Assembly: GCA_014529385.2 (NCBI GenBank)
Contig: CM043969.1
Location: 72,690,676-72,754,675, forward strand
From: Adiantum capillus-veneris
Taxonomy: Eukaryota > Streptophyta > Polypodiopsida > Polypodiales > Pteridaceae
Reading direction: 5' to 3'
DNA length: 64,000 nt
The position numbers were made by a program, and so were the translations under genes. Shown here piece after piece: positions 1-11,266 of this stretch. Under the pieces are notes generated by a model. The model did not search any database. It was not told the DNA's origin and worked only from the letters and a program-made list of their open reading frames with translations. The stretch's first letter is position 1. Each line of letters begins with the position of its first letter.

Positions 1-3000
1 GCGCCACCAGTGCAACAGCAAAATAGGCAACCTACGCCGCGTACGGAGCTTGTTGAAGCTCAAGCCCAGGTACTTCATGAGGCGCAGGAGGAAAGGGAAC
101 ACTCGCATGTTGCGGAGTCGGGGGCTCCAAAGCAGGTTCCTCCCGTGCTTGAACAGGTGGCTAGAACGCCTATTCCACAGGTTATGCCAGTTCAGCCCGC
201 CACCTTTCAGAGCCAGCATGCTGTCTTGAATGGACAGGGAGCTGGATACCAGGCTATGCACTCAGTTTTTCCACCACCCACGGTACATCCTAGGTATTTC
301 GGGGGTGGATCAGTGTTCCAAAGTATGGCTGGTTATGCGTCTGGAAGTCAGCCGTACATGCCAGGAACAGTGTTTGGGGGTATGCAAGGCATCATGCCAC
401 ACCCCATGTATGGTACTATCGGCATGCAGCAAGGTTTCCATGGCAACCAGGGCCAGTTTGGGGTGCCACAGGGTCATGTTGGCATGGCTGGTTTTTCTGG
501 ACAGCAGCCAGATATCGCACCTCTGACGCAAAATGTGAATGGCCAACACGTGCCGATCATGCCTAGTACAGTGCCCATGTTGCAGACCATTCCGTATGAC
601 AACTTGGGGGTACTAGAGAAGCCGAAGGCTTACAAAGAGGGTGGTGCAGCAGTAAAGTTCAGTACCTTCAGTGGTTTCGAGGACAAGACAAAGGCACTCA
701 CTTTCCTCCAGCAGTTTGATACAGCTTATGCGGGAGGGAATTTTACAGAGGCCTCGAAGGTCAGGAAAGCTGCCACTTTCTTAAAGGACAATGCGCTTAC
801 ATGGTGGACGACATTGTTAATGCAAGGACAGGCACCCGCCACTTGGGTTTACTTCAAGCAAATGTTTGCATCTGCTTGGCTATCAAATGAATTTGAAGCC
901 GATGTCCTGACAGATTGGCACCAGCTTACGGCAGCTTCGTGCAAGAGCTTGTTGGAGTACAATAGGAGGTTTTGTAAAGCGTTACTCTCAGTGACCTCCT
1001 ACAGATTTGTGCCACTGACAGATCAGATAGAGAAGTATTGTTGTGGGCTGCCTAAAGGGCTTCGTGATTACTGTACAAAGAACAGAGTGGCTACCCTTAC
1101 TCAGCTCATGGAAGTTGCGAACACTGGTCTTGCCCTGTTGAAAGGAGAGGACAGTGGATTTCCGAGCAGTGATAAAGGAGGGCAGCAAAATAAAAATTCA
1201 GTGAAGAAGCCCTTTGTGAAAACGGCTCCTGATGCGTCACAGGGGTCAGAACAGGTCACCAAAGACAAGAATTCAGCTGGGACTTCTGGAGCGCAGGCAA
1301 AGAAACAGAAAAGGAAGCCTTTTGTGCGCAAGTCGCTCAAGGAAAAGAAGGTCCTAATGGCTGAGAACAAATGCTTTATATGCGAGCAGCGTGGTCACTT
1401 TTCTATCAATTGTCCACAAAGGAAAAGGCCAGCTGACTCAGAAGATAAAGAAGACCAGAAAGGCAAGAAGCCTAAACCCAGGGCAGGTTTAGTGCCAGAT
1501 ATGGTGGGTGATAGGCCCAGCACAGATGCCAGTGAGTTATGCAGGGCATGGGGTAAAGTTAGAGATCAGACGACACTCATCTTCTTTGATCCAGGTGCCA
1601 AAGCCAACTTTATATCACCAGAGTTAGCTATGAAGCTCGGCATCAAAGCTGAAGAGATTGGGTACACAGCAGAGGCAGGGTTGGCATGTACTGGCCACTC
1701 AGAGTGTGTTACTCCCATCATTGGAAAACTGCGTCTGCATATTCAGTCGTATGTGGACACTGAAGAGTTTTACATCATGCCGCTGGAAGGTTGTGACGCC
1801 TTGTTGGGGATCCCGTGGATGTTCCGAGTGCATGGAGTCTTGGATGCCTACAACAAAAAGATCACTGTACAGCATAGGGGCAAAACTCACATCTTGGATG
1901 TAAAGCTTAAAGGAGAGTCAGTCCCTATTGTATCTGCTTCTGCTATCACTTCTGTAATAAAGAATCATCTTTCTGTGTACTTGATTTTTGCACGTGATGT
2001 CTCAGATAGGGATCAGTCAAATTTATCTATGTTAGATAAAGAAAGGTCAGCATTTTTGCAAAAGTTTAGTGACTGTTTTTCTGATTCATTACCGTCGCAA
2101 TTGCCGCCAGAGAGACCTGAGGACCATCGGATAGATTTGGTGCCAGGGTGTAGCCCACCAAATAGACCTCCCTACAGGGTTAGTGCGGCGCAGCAGAAAG
2201 AGATTATGGGCCAGGTTGAGGAGTTATTAGAGAAGGGGCTGATTCAGCCCAGTTCTTCACCTTTTTGCTCCCCAGTGCTGCTAGTGCAGAAGAAGGATGG
2301 CTCATGGCGCATGTGTATTGATTACCGTGCGTTGAATAAGAATACCATCAAGAATAGGTTTCCTATTCCTCACATTGATGATATTCTCGATCGTTTAGAG
2401 GGTGCTGCAATTTTCAGTAGGATAGACCTGAAGAGTGGGTACCATCAGATTCGTATAAGCCCAGAGGATGTGCACAAGACTGCGTTTAGAACGACATTTG
2501 GTCTTTATGAGTTTCTAGTGACGCCGTTTGGGCTAACAAATGCTCCTGCCACGTTCAACAGAATGATGGACCGGATTTTCCGCTCGCATCAACAGTTTGT
2601 TGGAACATTCTTCGATGACATGATTGTGTATTCGAAGAATGAAGAGGAGCATAGGCGTCACTTGACCATTGTGTTCGAAGAGCTACGCAGTCACAGGTTA
2701 CTTGTCAATCCTAAGAAAAGTGAATTCTTCCTTGAAGAGATCCACTTTCTGGGCCACATAGTCTCAAAGGATGGTGTTAGAATGGATCCCGCAAAGGTCG
2801 AAGCTATCAAGACATGGCAAGACTTGAAGACTATGCACGATGTCAGAAGCTTCTTGGGATTGTGTTCCTACTATAGAAGGTTTATCAGAAATTTTGCAGA
2901 GATAGCATCGCCTCTTCACGCATTGCAAAAGAAAGAGGTCACTTTCAGATGGACCCAAAAAGAGATTTCAGCTTTTAGTCTCTTAAAGGAAAAGTTGACT

Positions 3001-4140
3001 TCAGATCCAGTTATTGTTTTGCCAGATCTCAGGAAGTCATTTGTGGTCCAGTGTGACGCGTGTGGCAGTAGCATCGGAGCACTGCTAATGCAAGATGGAC
3101 GGGTAGTAGCCTATGAAAGCCGAATTTTGCAAGGGCCAGAGAGGACTATGCAAGTCTATGAGAAAGAGCTCTTGGCCGTGATTCATGCGCTTTCTAGCTG
3201 GAAGCACTACCTCTTAGGTGCTGATTTTGTTGTCCAAACAGATCATCAGACCTTGCGATACTTCTTGACACAGTCAAAGTTATCCGAAAAGCATATGCGA
3301 TGGGCAAACATTCTTTCCATGTTCCACTTCCAGATTATGCATGTGGAAGGCAAGAAGAATGTTGTGGCTGATGCGTTATCAAGAAAGCCACAAATTTCAG
3401 CTGTGTCAATTCCTTATCATCATGAGTTAGATGACATGAAGGAACAGTATACTGCTGATGAAGATTTTGCAAGGATCTTTGAACAGTTACAAGAGGGACA
3501 ACATCACGAGCACTACCTCCTCAGAGATGGTTTTATGATGATGCATGGCAGACTTTGTGTCACTAGGCCATTGCGACATAAGGTCATGGAAGAGAGTCAT
3601 GTCCCACCGTATGCAGGGCATCGTGGCATTGATGCAACAGTTAAAGCGGTAGAGACGTTCTTCTATTGGCCTACCTTGAGGAGAGATGTGGATGCCTTTG
3701 TGCGAGCATGCATAGTTTGCCAAAAGGTCAAGTTTGACAGGCAAAAGGCACCAGGGTTGTTACAACCACTGCCGATTCCGGATAAGCCATGGGAAAGCAT
3801 TGCTATGGACTTTATCTTTGATCTTCCAAGAACGCCAACAGGGAATGATGGTATATGGACCATTATCTGCAGGTTCAGCAAGCAGGCCCATTTTATCCCT
3901 GTCCGGAAGAAGATAAAATCTGATCAGATGGCACGCTTGTTCATGTACAATGTGTTTAAGTACCATGGTATGCCACAATCGATTATCAGTGATCGTGATC
4001 CTCGCATGACCAGTTTGTTCTGGAGAGGATTGTTTGAGAACATGGGTACTACGCTCAAGTTCTCGTCTTCGTTTCATCCACAAATTGATGGACAGTCAGA
4101 AGAGGCCAATTCTACTGTCTTAGATCTGCTGAAATGCTAG
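1..4140 (+). mobile_element. Ty3/gypsy retrotransposon A, gag-to-integrase part
   Basis: Fossil Ty3/gypsy element on the plus strand. The left end runs off the window and no LTR of this copy is visible. The right end stops inside the integrase core, where a minus-strand gag of another gypsy element begins, so the junction is head-on between opposite orientations. It is incomplete but is the least decayed retroelement in the window, since its visible coding part is one long open frame. By that measure it is probably younger than the other copies. Confidence 0.93.
10..4140 (+). CDS. Ty3/gypsy Gag-Pol polyprotein (partial)
   Basis: About 1,376 residues in one frame, already open at the window edge, so the true start may lie outside. 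The order is: Gln/Pro/Gly/Met-rich N-terminus; capsid-type Gag around residues 215-375; Lys-rich stretch and a CCHC zinc knuckle (CFICEQRGHFSINC) near 455-468; retropepsin with FDPGAKANF near 525; reverse transcriptase about 735-920 with FFDDMIVYS near 868; RNase H about 1012-1125 (DACGSS, YEKELLAV, TDHQTLRYF); integrase HHCC zinc domain about 1204-1240; and integrase core from about 1260 (MDFIFDLP, then SDRDPRMTS). This order (RT-RH before IN) defines Ty3/gypsy (Metaviridae). Only part of the integrase core is present and no chromodomain is seen. Gag and Pol in one frame is common in plant gypsy elements. Confidence 0.93.
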   Translation: MQQQNRQPTPRTELVEAQAQVLHEAQEEREHSHVAESGAPKQVPPVLEQVARTPIPQVMPVQPATFQSQHAVLNGQGAGYQAMHSVFPPPTVHPRYFGGGSVFQSMAGYASGSQPYMPGTVFGGMQGIMPHPMYGTIGMQQGFHGNQGQFGVPQGHVGMAGFSGQQPDIAPLTQNVNGQHVPIMPSTVPMLQTIPYDNLGVLEKPKAYKEGGAAVKFSTFSGFEDKTKALTFLQQFDTAYAGGNFTEASKVRKAATFLKDNALTWWTTLLMQGQAPATWVYFKQMFASAWLSNEFEADVLTDWHQLTAASCKSLLEYNRRFCKALLSVTSYRFVPLTDQIEKYCCGLPKGLRDYCTKNRVATLTQLMEVANTGLALLKGEDSGFPSSDKGGQQNKNSVKKPFVKTAPDASQGSEQVTKDKNSAGTSGAQAKKQKRKPFVRKSLKEKKVLMAENKCFICEQRGHFSINCPQRKRPADSEDKEDQKGKKPKPRAGLVPDMVGDRPSTDASELCRAWGKVRDQTTLIFFDPGAKANFISPELAMKLGIKAEEIGYTAEAGLACTGHSECVTPIIGKLRLHIQSYVDTEEFYIMPLEGCDALLGIPWMFRVHGVLDAYNKKITVQHRGKTHILDVKLKGESVPIVSASAITSVIKNHLSVYLIFARDVSDRDQSNLSMLDKERSAFLQKFSDCFSDSLPSQLPPERPEDHRIDLVPGCSPPNRPPYRVSAAQQKEIMGQVEELLEKGLIQPSSSPFCSPVLLVQKKDGSWRMCIDYRALNKNTIKNRFPIPHIDDILDRLEGAAIFSRIDLKSGYHQIRISPEDVHKTAFRTTFGLYEFLVTPFGLTNAPATFNRMMDRIFRSHQQFVGTFFDDMIVYSKNEEEHRRHLTIVFEELRSHRLLVNPKKSEFFLEEIHFLGHIVSKDGVRMDPAKVEAIKTWQDLKTMHDVRSFLGLCSYYRRFIRNFAEIASPLHALQKKEVTFRWTQKEISAFSLLKEKLTSDPVIVLPDLRKSFVVQCDACGSSIGALLMQDGRVVAYESRILQGPERTMQVYEKELLAVIHALSSWKHYLLGADFVVQTDHQTLRYFLTQSKLSEKHMRWANILSMFHFQIMHVEGKKNVVADALSRKPQISAVSIPYHHELDDMKEQYTADEDFARIFEQLQEGQHHEHYLLRDGFMMMHGRLCVTRPLRHKVMEESHVPPYAGHRGIDATVKAVETFFYWPTLRRDVDAFVRACIVCQKVKFDRQKAPGLLQPLPIPDKPWESIAMDFIFDLPRTPTGNDGIWTIICRFSKQAHFIPVRKKIKSDQMARLFMYNVFKYHGMPQSIISDRDPRMTSLFWRGLFENMGTTLKFSSSFHPQIDGQSEEANSTVLDLLKC

Positions 4141-5428
4141 AAGCTGACTTCTATTCTAAGCAGTGATCTCGGATCTCTGTAGGTAGACCCAAGGTAAACC
4201 GCTCAATCTGTTCTCTGAATGAGATCTTCTTGATTGAAGAGGCGGGTAGAAAAGAGCTCCAAAATCTTTCACAATAAGCATTGATTGTATCTTTCTTGGT
4301 CATCCGAAGATGGTTCCAAGCAGCTCGCATATCTCGTTCATATTCTTGCGTCAACCAAGAAGAAATAAAAAGCTTCTTAAATTTCAACCATTTAACTGGC
4401 GCAGTCTTGTTTAAAAGAAGCGTGGACCACCAAGTACGAGCATTCCTCTTAAAGTAAGAGGCAACTCTCCGAATCTTGGAGTGCTCTGAATAGCGTCCTC
4501 CTACGAAAGCGATGTCAAACTGCTGTATAAAAGACAAAGCCTTCGAAGCATGTGAGTATCCTGAAAAAGTATCAAACTTGATCGAGTGGCCACCTTCCTT
4601 AAACTCTCGGACTTTCTTGCTTTTATCTTCGAGAAAGTCATACTGGTTAGCTTTGTAAAAAAATTCTTCTTGTTCGCATAAAAGTTTCCGTCATCGGAAT
4701 CTAAGTTGTTTGTAGACGAGTCCTCAGTAGAACTGTCAGTCTCTAGGCGAGATGTAGCCTTCTTTGTCTTTTTCTTGCCCTTTCCGAAGGTTTGTTTCTT
4801 ACTTCGCTTTTTGCTTTTTCTGTCTTCTTCGCTCGAGTCTGAAGAGCTAGAAGAACTGTCAGAAGAAGAAGAAGAACTGGGTAAGCTTGACACGCTTCTT
4901 CTGTTTCTTTGCCTTGTCGAATGTCGACCGACGACCCAAATATCCCGGGAAGTCAGTGCCTTTCTTCTTCTTTTTTCCGTGCTTTTTGTCTTTCTTTTGC
5001 ACGTCGAAAAGCTGAGCAATCCGTGCATCAACCACGTTCTCCAGTTCCTTCTCCGTATATTTTCTTGGAGGCAGAAGGTTTCTTGAGAGCGGGTTTCGGG
5101 AGTGGTGATGTGGTTCTCTGCCACTCCATCTGTACCTCTTCCAAAGAGGTCTAGTTCATATATTTTTACATCTTCGGGTCCTTGGCAAAATTGACCATCA
5201 TCTTTGTTGCATCGCCGATCAACTGGCGACGCTCCATCTCTCGCCGCTCCGCCTGAGTAGGCCAAGGTGGGCCATACTCTCTGCCGGAATCTTCGTTGTG
5301 ATCGCTGCCCGCATCTCCAGATGCAGAGGGAGTCGACTGATCCTTGCATGAAGCCATAGGTGCCGCGGAAAAAAAATTTGGGGATCGGATTTCCCGTAGA
5401 AGTGAAATCGGCCGTGCTCTGATACCAC
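4141..5428 (-). mobile_element. Ty3/gypsy element B, leader and gag (decayed)
   Basis: Minus-strand fossil. Reading from 5428 downward there is a primer-binding site, then a Gag-like product with a Ser-rich acidic tract followed by Lys/Arg-rich stretches, then a Gag capsid segment (QQFDIAFVGG, ARTWWSTLLL, at 4151-4537) related to that of element A. No protease, RT or integrase of this copy is present, because it abuts element A at 4140/4141. It is broken with at least a few breaks and looks older than element A. Confidence 0.8.
5415..5426 (-). promoter_or_regulatory. Primer-binding site (tRNA-iMet) of element B
   Basis: On the minus strand the sequence reads TGGTATCAGAGC, the standard plant primer-binding site complementary to the 3' end of initiator methionine tRNA. 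It lies two bases inside an LTR end that reads TGTTACA. It fixes the orientation (minus) and the 5' LTR boundary at 5429. Confidence 0.9.
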
Positions 5429-6005
5429 TGTAACAGACTTGGACACTCCAAGTCAAGAATCAATCACGACAGCACCAAATAACCACTTCAAACAATTCAC
5501 AGATCACAATAGATTTGTACTGGCCCGGTGGAGTTCCGTGCCTATAGATATTGGCCCCAAAGACTAGCGCCCCTTTCGGTATTTCTTTTTGTATTAATCA
5601 ATCATCAAAGTACAAGAGAGCGGTTAGGGTTTCACTCTTGAACTTTGCGTCCAGATGCTCTGAGAAGTGAGGCCCTCACCACTAATTTAAAGGTTACACG
5701 GGATGCCCAAAAGCACAGCCCCAAAAGCTTCAAATCAAAAGCAATTGCTCTCTCTCTCTCTCTCTCACAAAGAGTCAAAACTTGAAAGCAAAAGCATTCT
5801 CTCTCTCTTTCTCATATTGTAGAGAAAAAGCAAAATTTGCGTCGCTCATCATTTTCATTTTTAATTTTTTTTTATTTTTAATAGCCTCCGCAATTTCCGG
5901 AAATTAGGGTTTTTGGCAAAAATAAGGATTTGTAGGTTTCTTTAGCGTTTCTGGCAGAAATTAGGGTTTCTGCTGTCTGTAGCCACGTCATCACTTTGTG
6001 ACAAG
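5429..6005 (-). repeat. LTR of element B (family 3), partial
   Basis: The minus-strand LTR ends in TTACA next to the primer site. It shares with the LTRs at 28.5-33.9 kb the AAATACCGAAAGGGGCG region, a TTTAAA element (around 5685), a (CT)n tract (5749-5767), two telo-box motifs (TTAGGGTTT at 5904-5912 and 5961-5969) and a 24-base block (5979-6002). That block is exactly reverse-complementary to 29291-29314. The outer end is lost where family 1 begins at about 6005. Confidence 0.85.
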
Positions 6006-7069
6006 TGCTGTGATCACGAACAAAGTGAGTGGATATTGTGCGTGCAAGTGAATGAGACTGAGAGAAGGAGAGAGAAGAGATACGACACCCGAGAGGTTGT
6101 AAAACCCTCCTCCGACGGCCCCACTCTCGTCGGCGAGAGTGGTCTACTTTGATTGCACATAGGTGTACAATGCGTATGCAATGGACTGATGCAATGGGAC
6201 TATGCCGATGACGACCACGGTAATGATGACGACGACTTGGTGGCTGAAACTGTGGTCTTCTAATGGCTGAATTTCATGGACTGTTTCGGGGCTGAAATGA
6301 CTGGTTTTTACTGCTGATTTGTGGCTGAAAATGACTGCTGTTGTCGGGGCTTAGGAGAAGATGAAAAACGCTGATCTTCTTCCCTGATCAGGCTGCGTTT
6401 TTATGTCTCTGTCGAGGGCTGAAAACGGTGGTCTTGCCGGCAGATCCAGGCTAAAAAACACTGGAATGAAAGGTCCTTCAATGCTAAAGAAAAACGCTAG
6501 AATGGCTGGCGTTAGTGAGTTGCTGAGAAAACGTTGCCTATGGCATTGAGAAAACGCCAGGGCTGAATGCTGCTGGGGGCGATCCTGCAAGGGATGGGGG
6601 ATCTGGATCTATGGCGATGTAGCCATGCTAGAAAACGCCAGTGAAGGTGAGGGGTGGCGAGGCTAAGTGATGAGGGAGCGGTACTGCTGAGAAGTTGCCT
6701 GTTGAGTGGGAAGCTCTTGCTGCCTCTTTTGCCAATTACTGCTAACTTGGGTTTGCTTATATATTAACTTTGCAAAATTGCCCTATCTACTTTTGTTGAA
6801 AAGTCACTTAAAAATAATAAGTGAAAATAACCAAACATAGGATAATAGGCTAAATGCACTCGAAAATTTCCCTGACTGAATTTGATGGATCCTGAAGGAA
6901 ATACTGATGATCATGCTGTGTGCAACCGGAAGTGACTGGGCATGCACGGTCTATGAATAGACTCACAAAAGTGACAGATCACTGCTAATCTAAACTGACT
7001 GGACTGACTGAACCCTGCTGTGGTATAGCTTGTCCACGGACACATAGGGTTGGGATGTGTCACGTGACA
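6006..7069 (-). repeat. Family 1 3' LTR (partial)
   Basis: Matches 11872-12929 along its length by eye. Its inner boundary on the minus strand starts TGTCACGTGACA directly after a purine tract. It is rich in AAAACGC words (near 6366, 6484, 6547, 6630). The outer end is missing at the junction with element B. Confidence 0.85.
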
Positions 7070-7081
7070 TCCCCTCCTTTT
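7070..7081 (-). promoter_or_regulatory. Polypurine tract of family 1 copy 1
   Basis: On the minus strand AAAAGGAGGGGA lies immediately before the LTR start TGTCACG. This is the position and composition expected of the plus-strand primer of LTR elements. The same tract lies at 12930-12941 beside the other LTR. Confidence 0.8.
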
Positions 7082-7326
7082 CAAAGTGAGGTACTGGTAC
7101 CGAACTGTATGGCGTCGATGGAGATCGCCAAAAGCATCCGGAATCCTGGAAGGGACTCTTCGCCGGCCCACTCAGATGTGTGGGTCGTGCGGTACTTGAA
7201 CTTCATAAAGGTCTGCAACGCTTGTTGCTTTGGGCCGCGCCGAAAGCGACACAAAGTCGTCTGTGGCTCCTTTGATGCTTCAACGTCGTCTGGAGTCCTG
7301 CTTCTTTCGTCTTCAACAATCTCCAT
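7081..7326 (-). pseudogene. Family 1 C-terminal tail frame
   Basis: An 81-residue minus-strand frame just before the polypurine tract, repeated almost unchanged at 12940-13185. A stretch KFKYRTTHTSEWAGEE faintly recalls the chromodomain-like tails found at the end of gypsy Pol, but the match is too weak to assert. Its placement, last before the 3' LTR, fits a polyprotein tail. Confidence 0.4.
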
Positions 7327-7412
7327 GGCTGAAAATTCCTAAAACCATCTCCAACACAAAACCATGAACATACCCATTCCATGTAAAGTGAAGGAAAAAA
7401 ATCTTGTCTTCT

Positions 7413-8039
7413 CTAAAGACTGTGTATGCAATGTAGATGAACATATAGACGGAATGACAAACCGTTCATCAAACCCATGCAAACAATGAGATCGAATCTT
7501 TTCTGTTTGATCAAATCAATCAACTGTGGCAAATCACAATGGAAATGCCCATGCTTGGTGCTCATACTATCATGTGCTCTTTCGGAAACTGTGTCATGCC
7601 AAGGAAGAGACATGGAATGTGCCTTCGTGACATACAAACTTTTCAACTTTTCATGAACAATCCGCATACATTCGTGCTTATCCATGATAGAAACGTGCTC
7701 AACATACAATATGTCATTCCTAGGAAAAGGGATCACATAACGATGCTGACTAAAGTACAGGAAACCTTCACGAATGAAACACTCGAACAATGCGTGCGTA
7801 TCAATCATGCGAACACATAATACTTCCTGTGAGGGTTCCTTGGACCAAGGCTCAAGAGCCAAGATCGGATCTTCGTGATTGATCGAATCTACGACGAGGT
7901 TAGCTTCTCTAGGAAAAGCATCAACTAACACATCATCATTGTGAACAATCACATCTGGTTCATGCAATTCATCATGCTTGTCTTTATCATCCAAATCATG
8001 GTCAATCAAATCATCATCATGCTTCCCATAATCATGCAA
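7413..8039 (-). pseudogene. Family 1 Asp/His-rich region and unknown C-terminal domain
   Basis: About 208 residues. An Asp/His/Lys-rich acidic stretch (HDDDLIDHDLDDKDKHDE) is followed by a compact region of about 150 residues with no resemblance to RT, RNase H or integrase that I can see. The same region recurs in family 1 copy 2 (13198-14000). It follows the protease-like domain where RT should start, so it marks the family as unusual. I do not recognise the domain. Confidence 0.6.
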
Positions 8040-8111
8040 ATCTTGTGTGTCATGCTGTGGAGAAAAAGAGATTGAGAGAATCTCCTTATCCCGAATCCTT
8101 TCAACCTTGTC

Positions 8112-8576
8112 CTACATATTAGCAATTAGAGATGGAGAATGAACAATGTCCTCTCCATGAATGACAATGGGAGAATCACTTTTGGCATTGAGAGTGAAAG
8201 TGTTAGCCTCCCAATCAACGAGAGGGTTCACTTCCCGAAACCATTTGATGCCTAAAATCATATCACATCCTGAGAGAGGAGAGACAACAAATCTTCGAGT
8301 GAAGGCAGCTTTTTGAATTGCCAACAACACATCAAGGCATTCCTTTGTGATGAGAGCGTCCATACCGGGACGAAAGCCAGTGACCTCGATAGGAGATCTC
8401 GGACTAACTTTGAGGCGGGCTCTCTCAACAAGAGAGGAACTGATCACATCATGCATACTACCTGGGTCAAACAATATGACAAAACGGTGCCCCGACGTAC
8501 GACCATAACATTCAATGAGAGAATCATCAATGGGAGGGTCTTGAGAAACTTTGGGCACAATCGTGTTATCATTCAT
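8112..8576 (-). pseudogene. Family 1 retropepsin-like protease
   Basis: Minus-strand frame of 154 residues with the gypsy retropepsin pattern: ILFDPGSMHDVIS (here DPG rather than DTG/DSG), a central hydrophobic stretch, and the typical CDMILGIKWF segment followed by NPLVDW. It lies between the CCHC-containing region and the Asp/His-rich region. In the family the enzyme cuts Gag; here it is a fossil. Confidence 0.8.
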
Positions 8577-11113
8577 TGCATTGACATATGTAGTGGGTGC
8601 TGTGGGTTCTTTAGATTCATTCGATTCAAGCTTAGGACATGTTCGTTTTATGTGACCCTTAATGTGACAATGAAAACAACGACCTTCCTTGGAATGAGTG
8701 CCTTGTTCTTCCGAAGTAATGTATCCTTCTACAATTCCTTGTGCTACCTTTTCATCTGGAGTAAGCTTAGGTTTAGCAATTGTGTTAGCCTTACCCTTAG
8801 ATTCATTGGAAGAATTCTTTGATGAGATACTGTTGGTAGATTGGTTGGAAGAGTTATCATTCTTACCATTCTTACCGTTCTAACCGTTCTCAGGGTTCTC
8901 AGAAGTCTGGGAGGTACTTGTGGAAGTCTTGTTTTCCTTAGGCTTTCCCTTGTTGTGCTCCATCTCCTGTGCAAGAGCAATTGCTACCGCCTTGTTGAGA
9001 GCGATTGGATCGAATACCTCGACATCGTACTACTTGATATATTCGTCCAATCCAAAGAGAAAAGCCTCTCTGCCCTCATCATCCGACATGCGTAGTTGGG
9101 TACCTAGCTGCAAAACAAGATTAGAAAAGGACATAACTGGCATACCATTTTGCTTGAGAGCGCGCCAATCGTCCTTCAATCATGCAAGGTACTGAGGTGG
9201 CATAAACCGCGCCTTCAGCTTGTCTTGGAAATCAACCCAACTAAAAGAGGGGGACGTGAAATCGTCGGCTGCCTCTAGGTGCGCGACTAGCTGTGCCTCT
9301 TGCCGTGCGTGGTACCAATTGATGGCATCACTGGCAAGGTACATAGCTGCCGTCAAAACTTTGCTATTTCCTATTTTCTTAGGTGTCGCAAAATAAGCAT
9401 TAAATTGATGCAACCAAGAATAAATAACTGTAGCATCCATCTTACTGTCATACTCACTGAAAGTCAACTTCTTTGTGACTGGATGGTTGGAATCCGCATC
9501 GTGGCTTGCGCCACTTGACGAACTCCCACGATCTTTGTGTGGTTCGGTCTTCGAGACTAGGATGTGGCCAATAAACTCTTGATTGCGAAGCTTCCTTTGA
9601 GCTTCATGCTCGGCGTCCTTTTTTGCTTTTCGTTCATTTCGTTCATCGCGCTCACGTTCGAGAGCAAGTCGATTTTCTTCTTGTTGTGCGGCAAGTCTTG
9701 CCTTTCTTTCATCGCGCTCACGCTCACGAGCAAGGCGCTCACGTTCCTGAGCAAGGCAACTTGCTTCTTGTCTATCCATCATGGCCATCATCTGCTTGAC
9801 GTACGACCATAACATTTAATGAGAGAATCATCAATGGGAGGGTCTTGAGAAACTTTGGGCACAATCGTGTTATCATTCATTGCATTGACAGATGTAGTGG
9901 GTGCTGTGGGTTCTTTAGATTCATTCGATTCAAGCTTAGGACATGTTCGTTTTATGTGACCCTTAATGTGACATTGAAAACAACGACCTTCCTTAGAATA
10001 AGTGCTTTGTTCTTCCGAAGTGATGTATCCTCCTACAATTCCTTGTGCTACCTTTTCATCTGGAGTAAGCTTAGGTTTAGCAATTGTGTTAGCCTTACCC
10101 TTAGATTCATTGGAAGAATTCTTTGATGAGATACTGTTGGTAGATTGGTTAGAAGAGTTATCATTCTTACCATTCTTACCGTTCTAAGGGTTCTGAGAAT
10201 TCTGCGAGGTAGTTGTGGAAGTCTTGTTCTCCTTAGGCTTTCCCTTGTTGTGCTTCATCTCCTGTGCGAGAGCAATCGCTACCGTCTTGTTGAGATCGAT
10301 TGGATCAGATACCTCGACATCGTACTTGATATACTCGTCCAATCCAAGGAGAAAAGTCTCTTTGCGCTCATCATCTGACATGCGTAGTTGGGTACCTAGC
10401 TGCAAAACACGATTAGAAAAGGACATAACCGGCATACCATTTTGCTTGAGAGCGCGCCAATCCTCCTTCAATCGTGCAAGGTACTGAGGTGGCATAAACC
10501 GCGCCTTGAGCTTGTCTTGGAAATCAGCCCAACTAAAAGAGAGGGGCGTGAAATCGTCGGCTGCCTCTAGGTGCGCGGCTAGCTGTGCCTCTTGCCATGC
10601 GTTGTACCAATTGATGGCATCATCGGGAAGGTACATAGCTGTCGTTAATACTTTGCTATTTCCTCTCTTCTTAGTTGTCGCAAAATAAGCATTAAATTGA
10701 TGCAACCAAGAATGAATAACTGTAGCATCCATCTTACCGTCATACTTATTGAAAGTCAACTTCTCTGTGACTGGATGGTTGGAATCCGCTTCGTGGCTTG
10801 CGCCACTTGACAAACTCCCACAATCTTTGGGTGGTTCGGTCTTCGAGGCTAGGATGTGGGAAATAAACTCTTGATTGCGAAGCTTCCTTTGAGCTTCACG
10901 CTCGGCGTCCTTTTCTGCTTTTTGTTCATTTCGTTCATCGCGCTCGCGTTCGAGAGCAAGTCGATTTTCTTCTTGTTGTGCGGCAAGTCTTGCCTTTCTT
11001 TCATCGCGCTCACGCTCACGAGCAAGGCGCTCACGTTCTTGAGCAAGGCGCTCACGGTCCTGAGCAAGGCAACTTGCTTCTTGTCTATCCATCATGGCCA
11101 TCATCTGCTTGAC
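8494..11113 (-). repeat. Tandem duplication of about 1.3 kb within family 1
   Basis: Segment 8494-9800 and segment 9798-11113 are two similar copies head to tail (offset about 1,304 bases at the GTACGACCAT word, 8497 versus 9801). Each holds a gag core and a CCHC-type region. Several percent divergence by eye suggests the duplication is not recent. Confidence 0.8.
9180..9815 (-). pseudogene. Family 1 gag, duplicate segment
   Basis: A frame of about 211 residues with the same layout as the gag at 10184-11266: a long Arg/Glu/Lys-rich, heptad-like stretch (RERERDERKARLAAQQEEN) then a capsid-like part with WLHQFNAYF and INWYHAR. It belongs to the left copy of the internal tandem duplication. Confidence 0.75.
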
Positions 11114-11266
11114 CATCTCCTCCATAGGGTTTGGTGCACTTGGTGGCGTAGATGGCGAAGGGGGAGGGTTGAAGAAATCATCTCCAGGTGGGGACGAGTC
11201 TTCGTCGCCTCTCTCATGCTCATCACCTGTATGCAAAGTATCCATTCCGCTTCGGGTGACGACCAT
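10184..11266 (-). pseudogene. Family 1 Gag
   Basis: A 360-residue minus-strand frame. It starts MVVTRSGMDTLHTGDEHERG, then a Pro-rich part, a charged coiled-coil-like region (about residues 60-140) and a Gag capsid region (about 175-330) with WLHQFNAYFATTKK, AINWYNAW and FQDKLKARFMPPQY. It ends in a Lys/Asn/Thr/Ser-rich tail before a CCHC-like segment. The start codon lies about 490 bases after the primer-binding site, a normal leader length. Residues 1-150 are repeated almost identically at 24164-24625. Confidence 0.8.
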
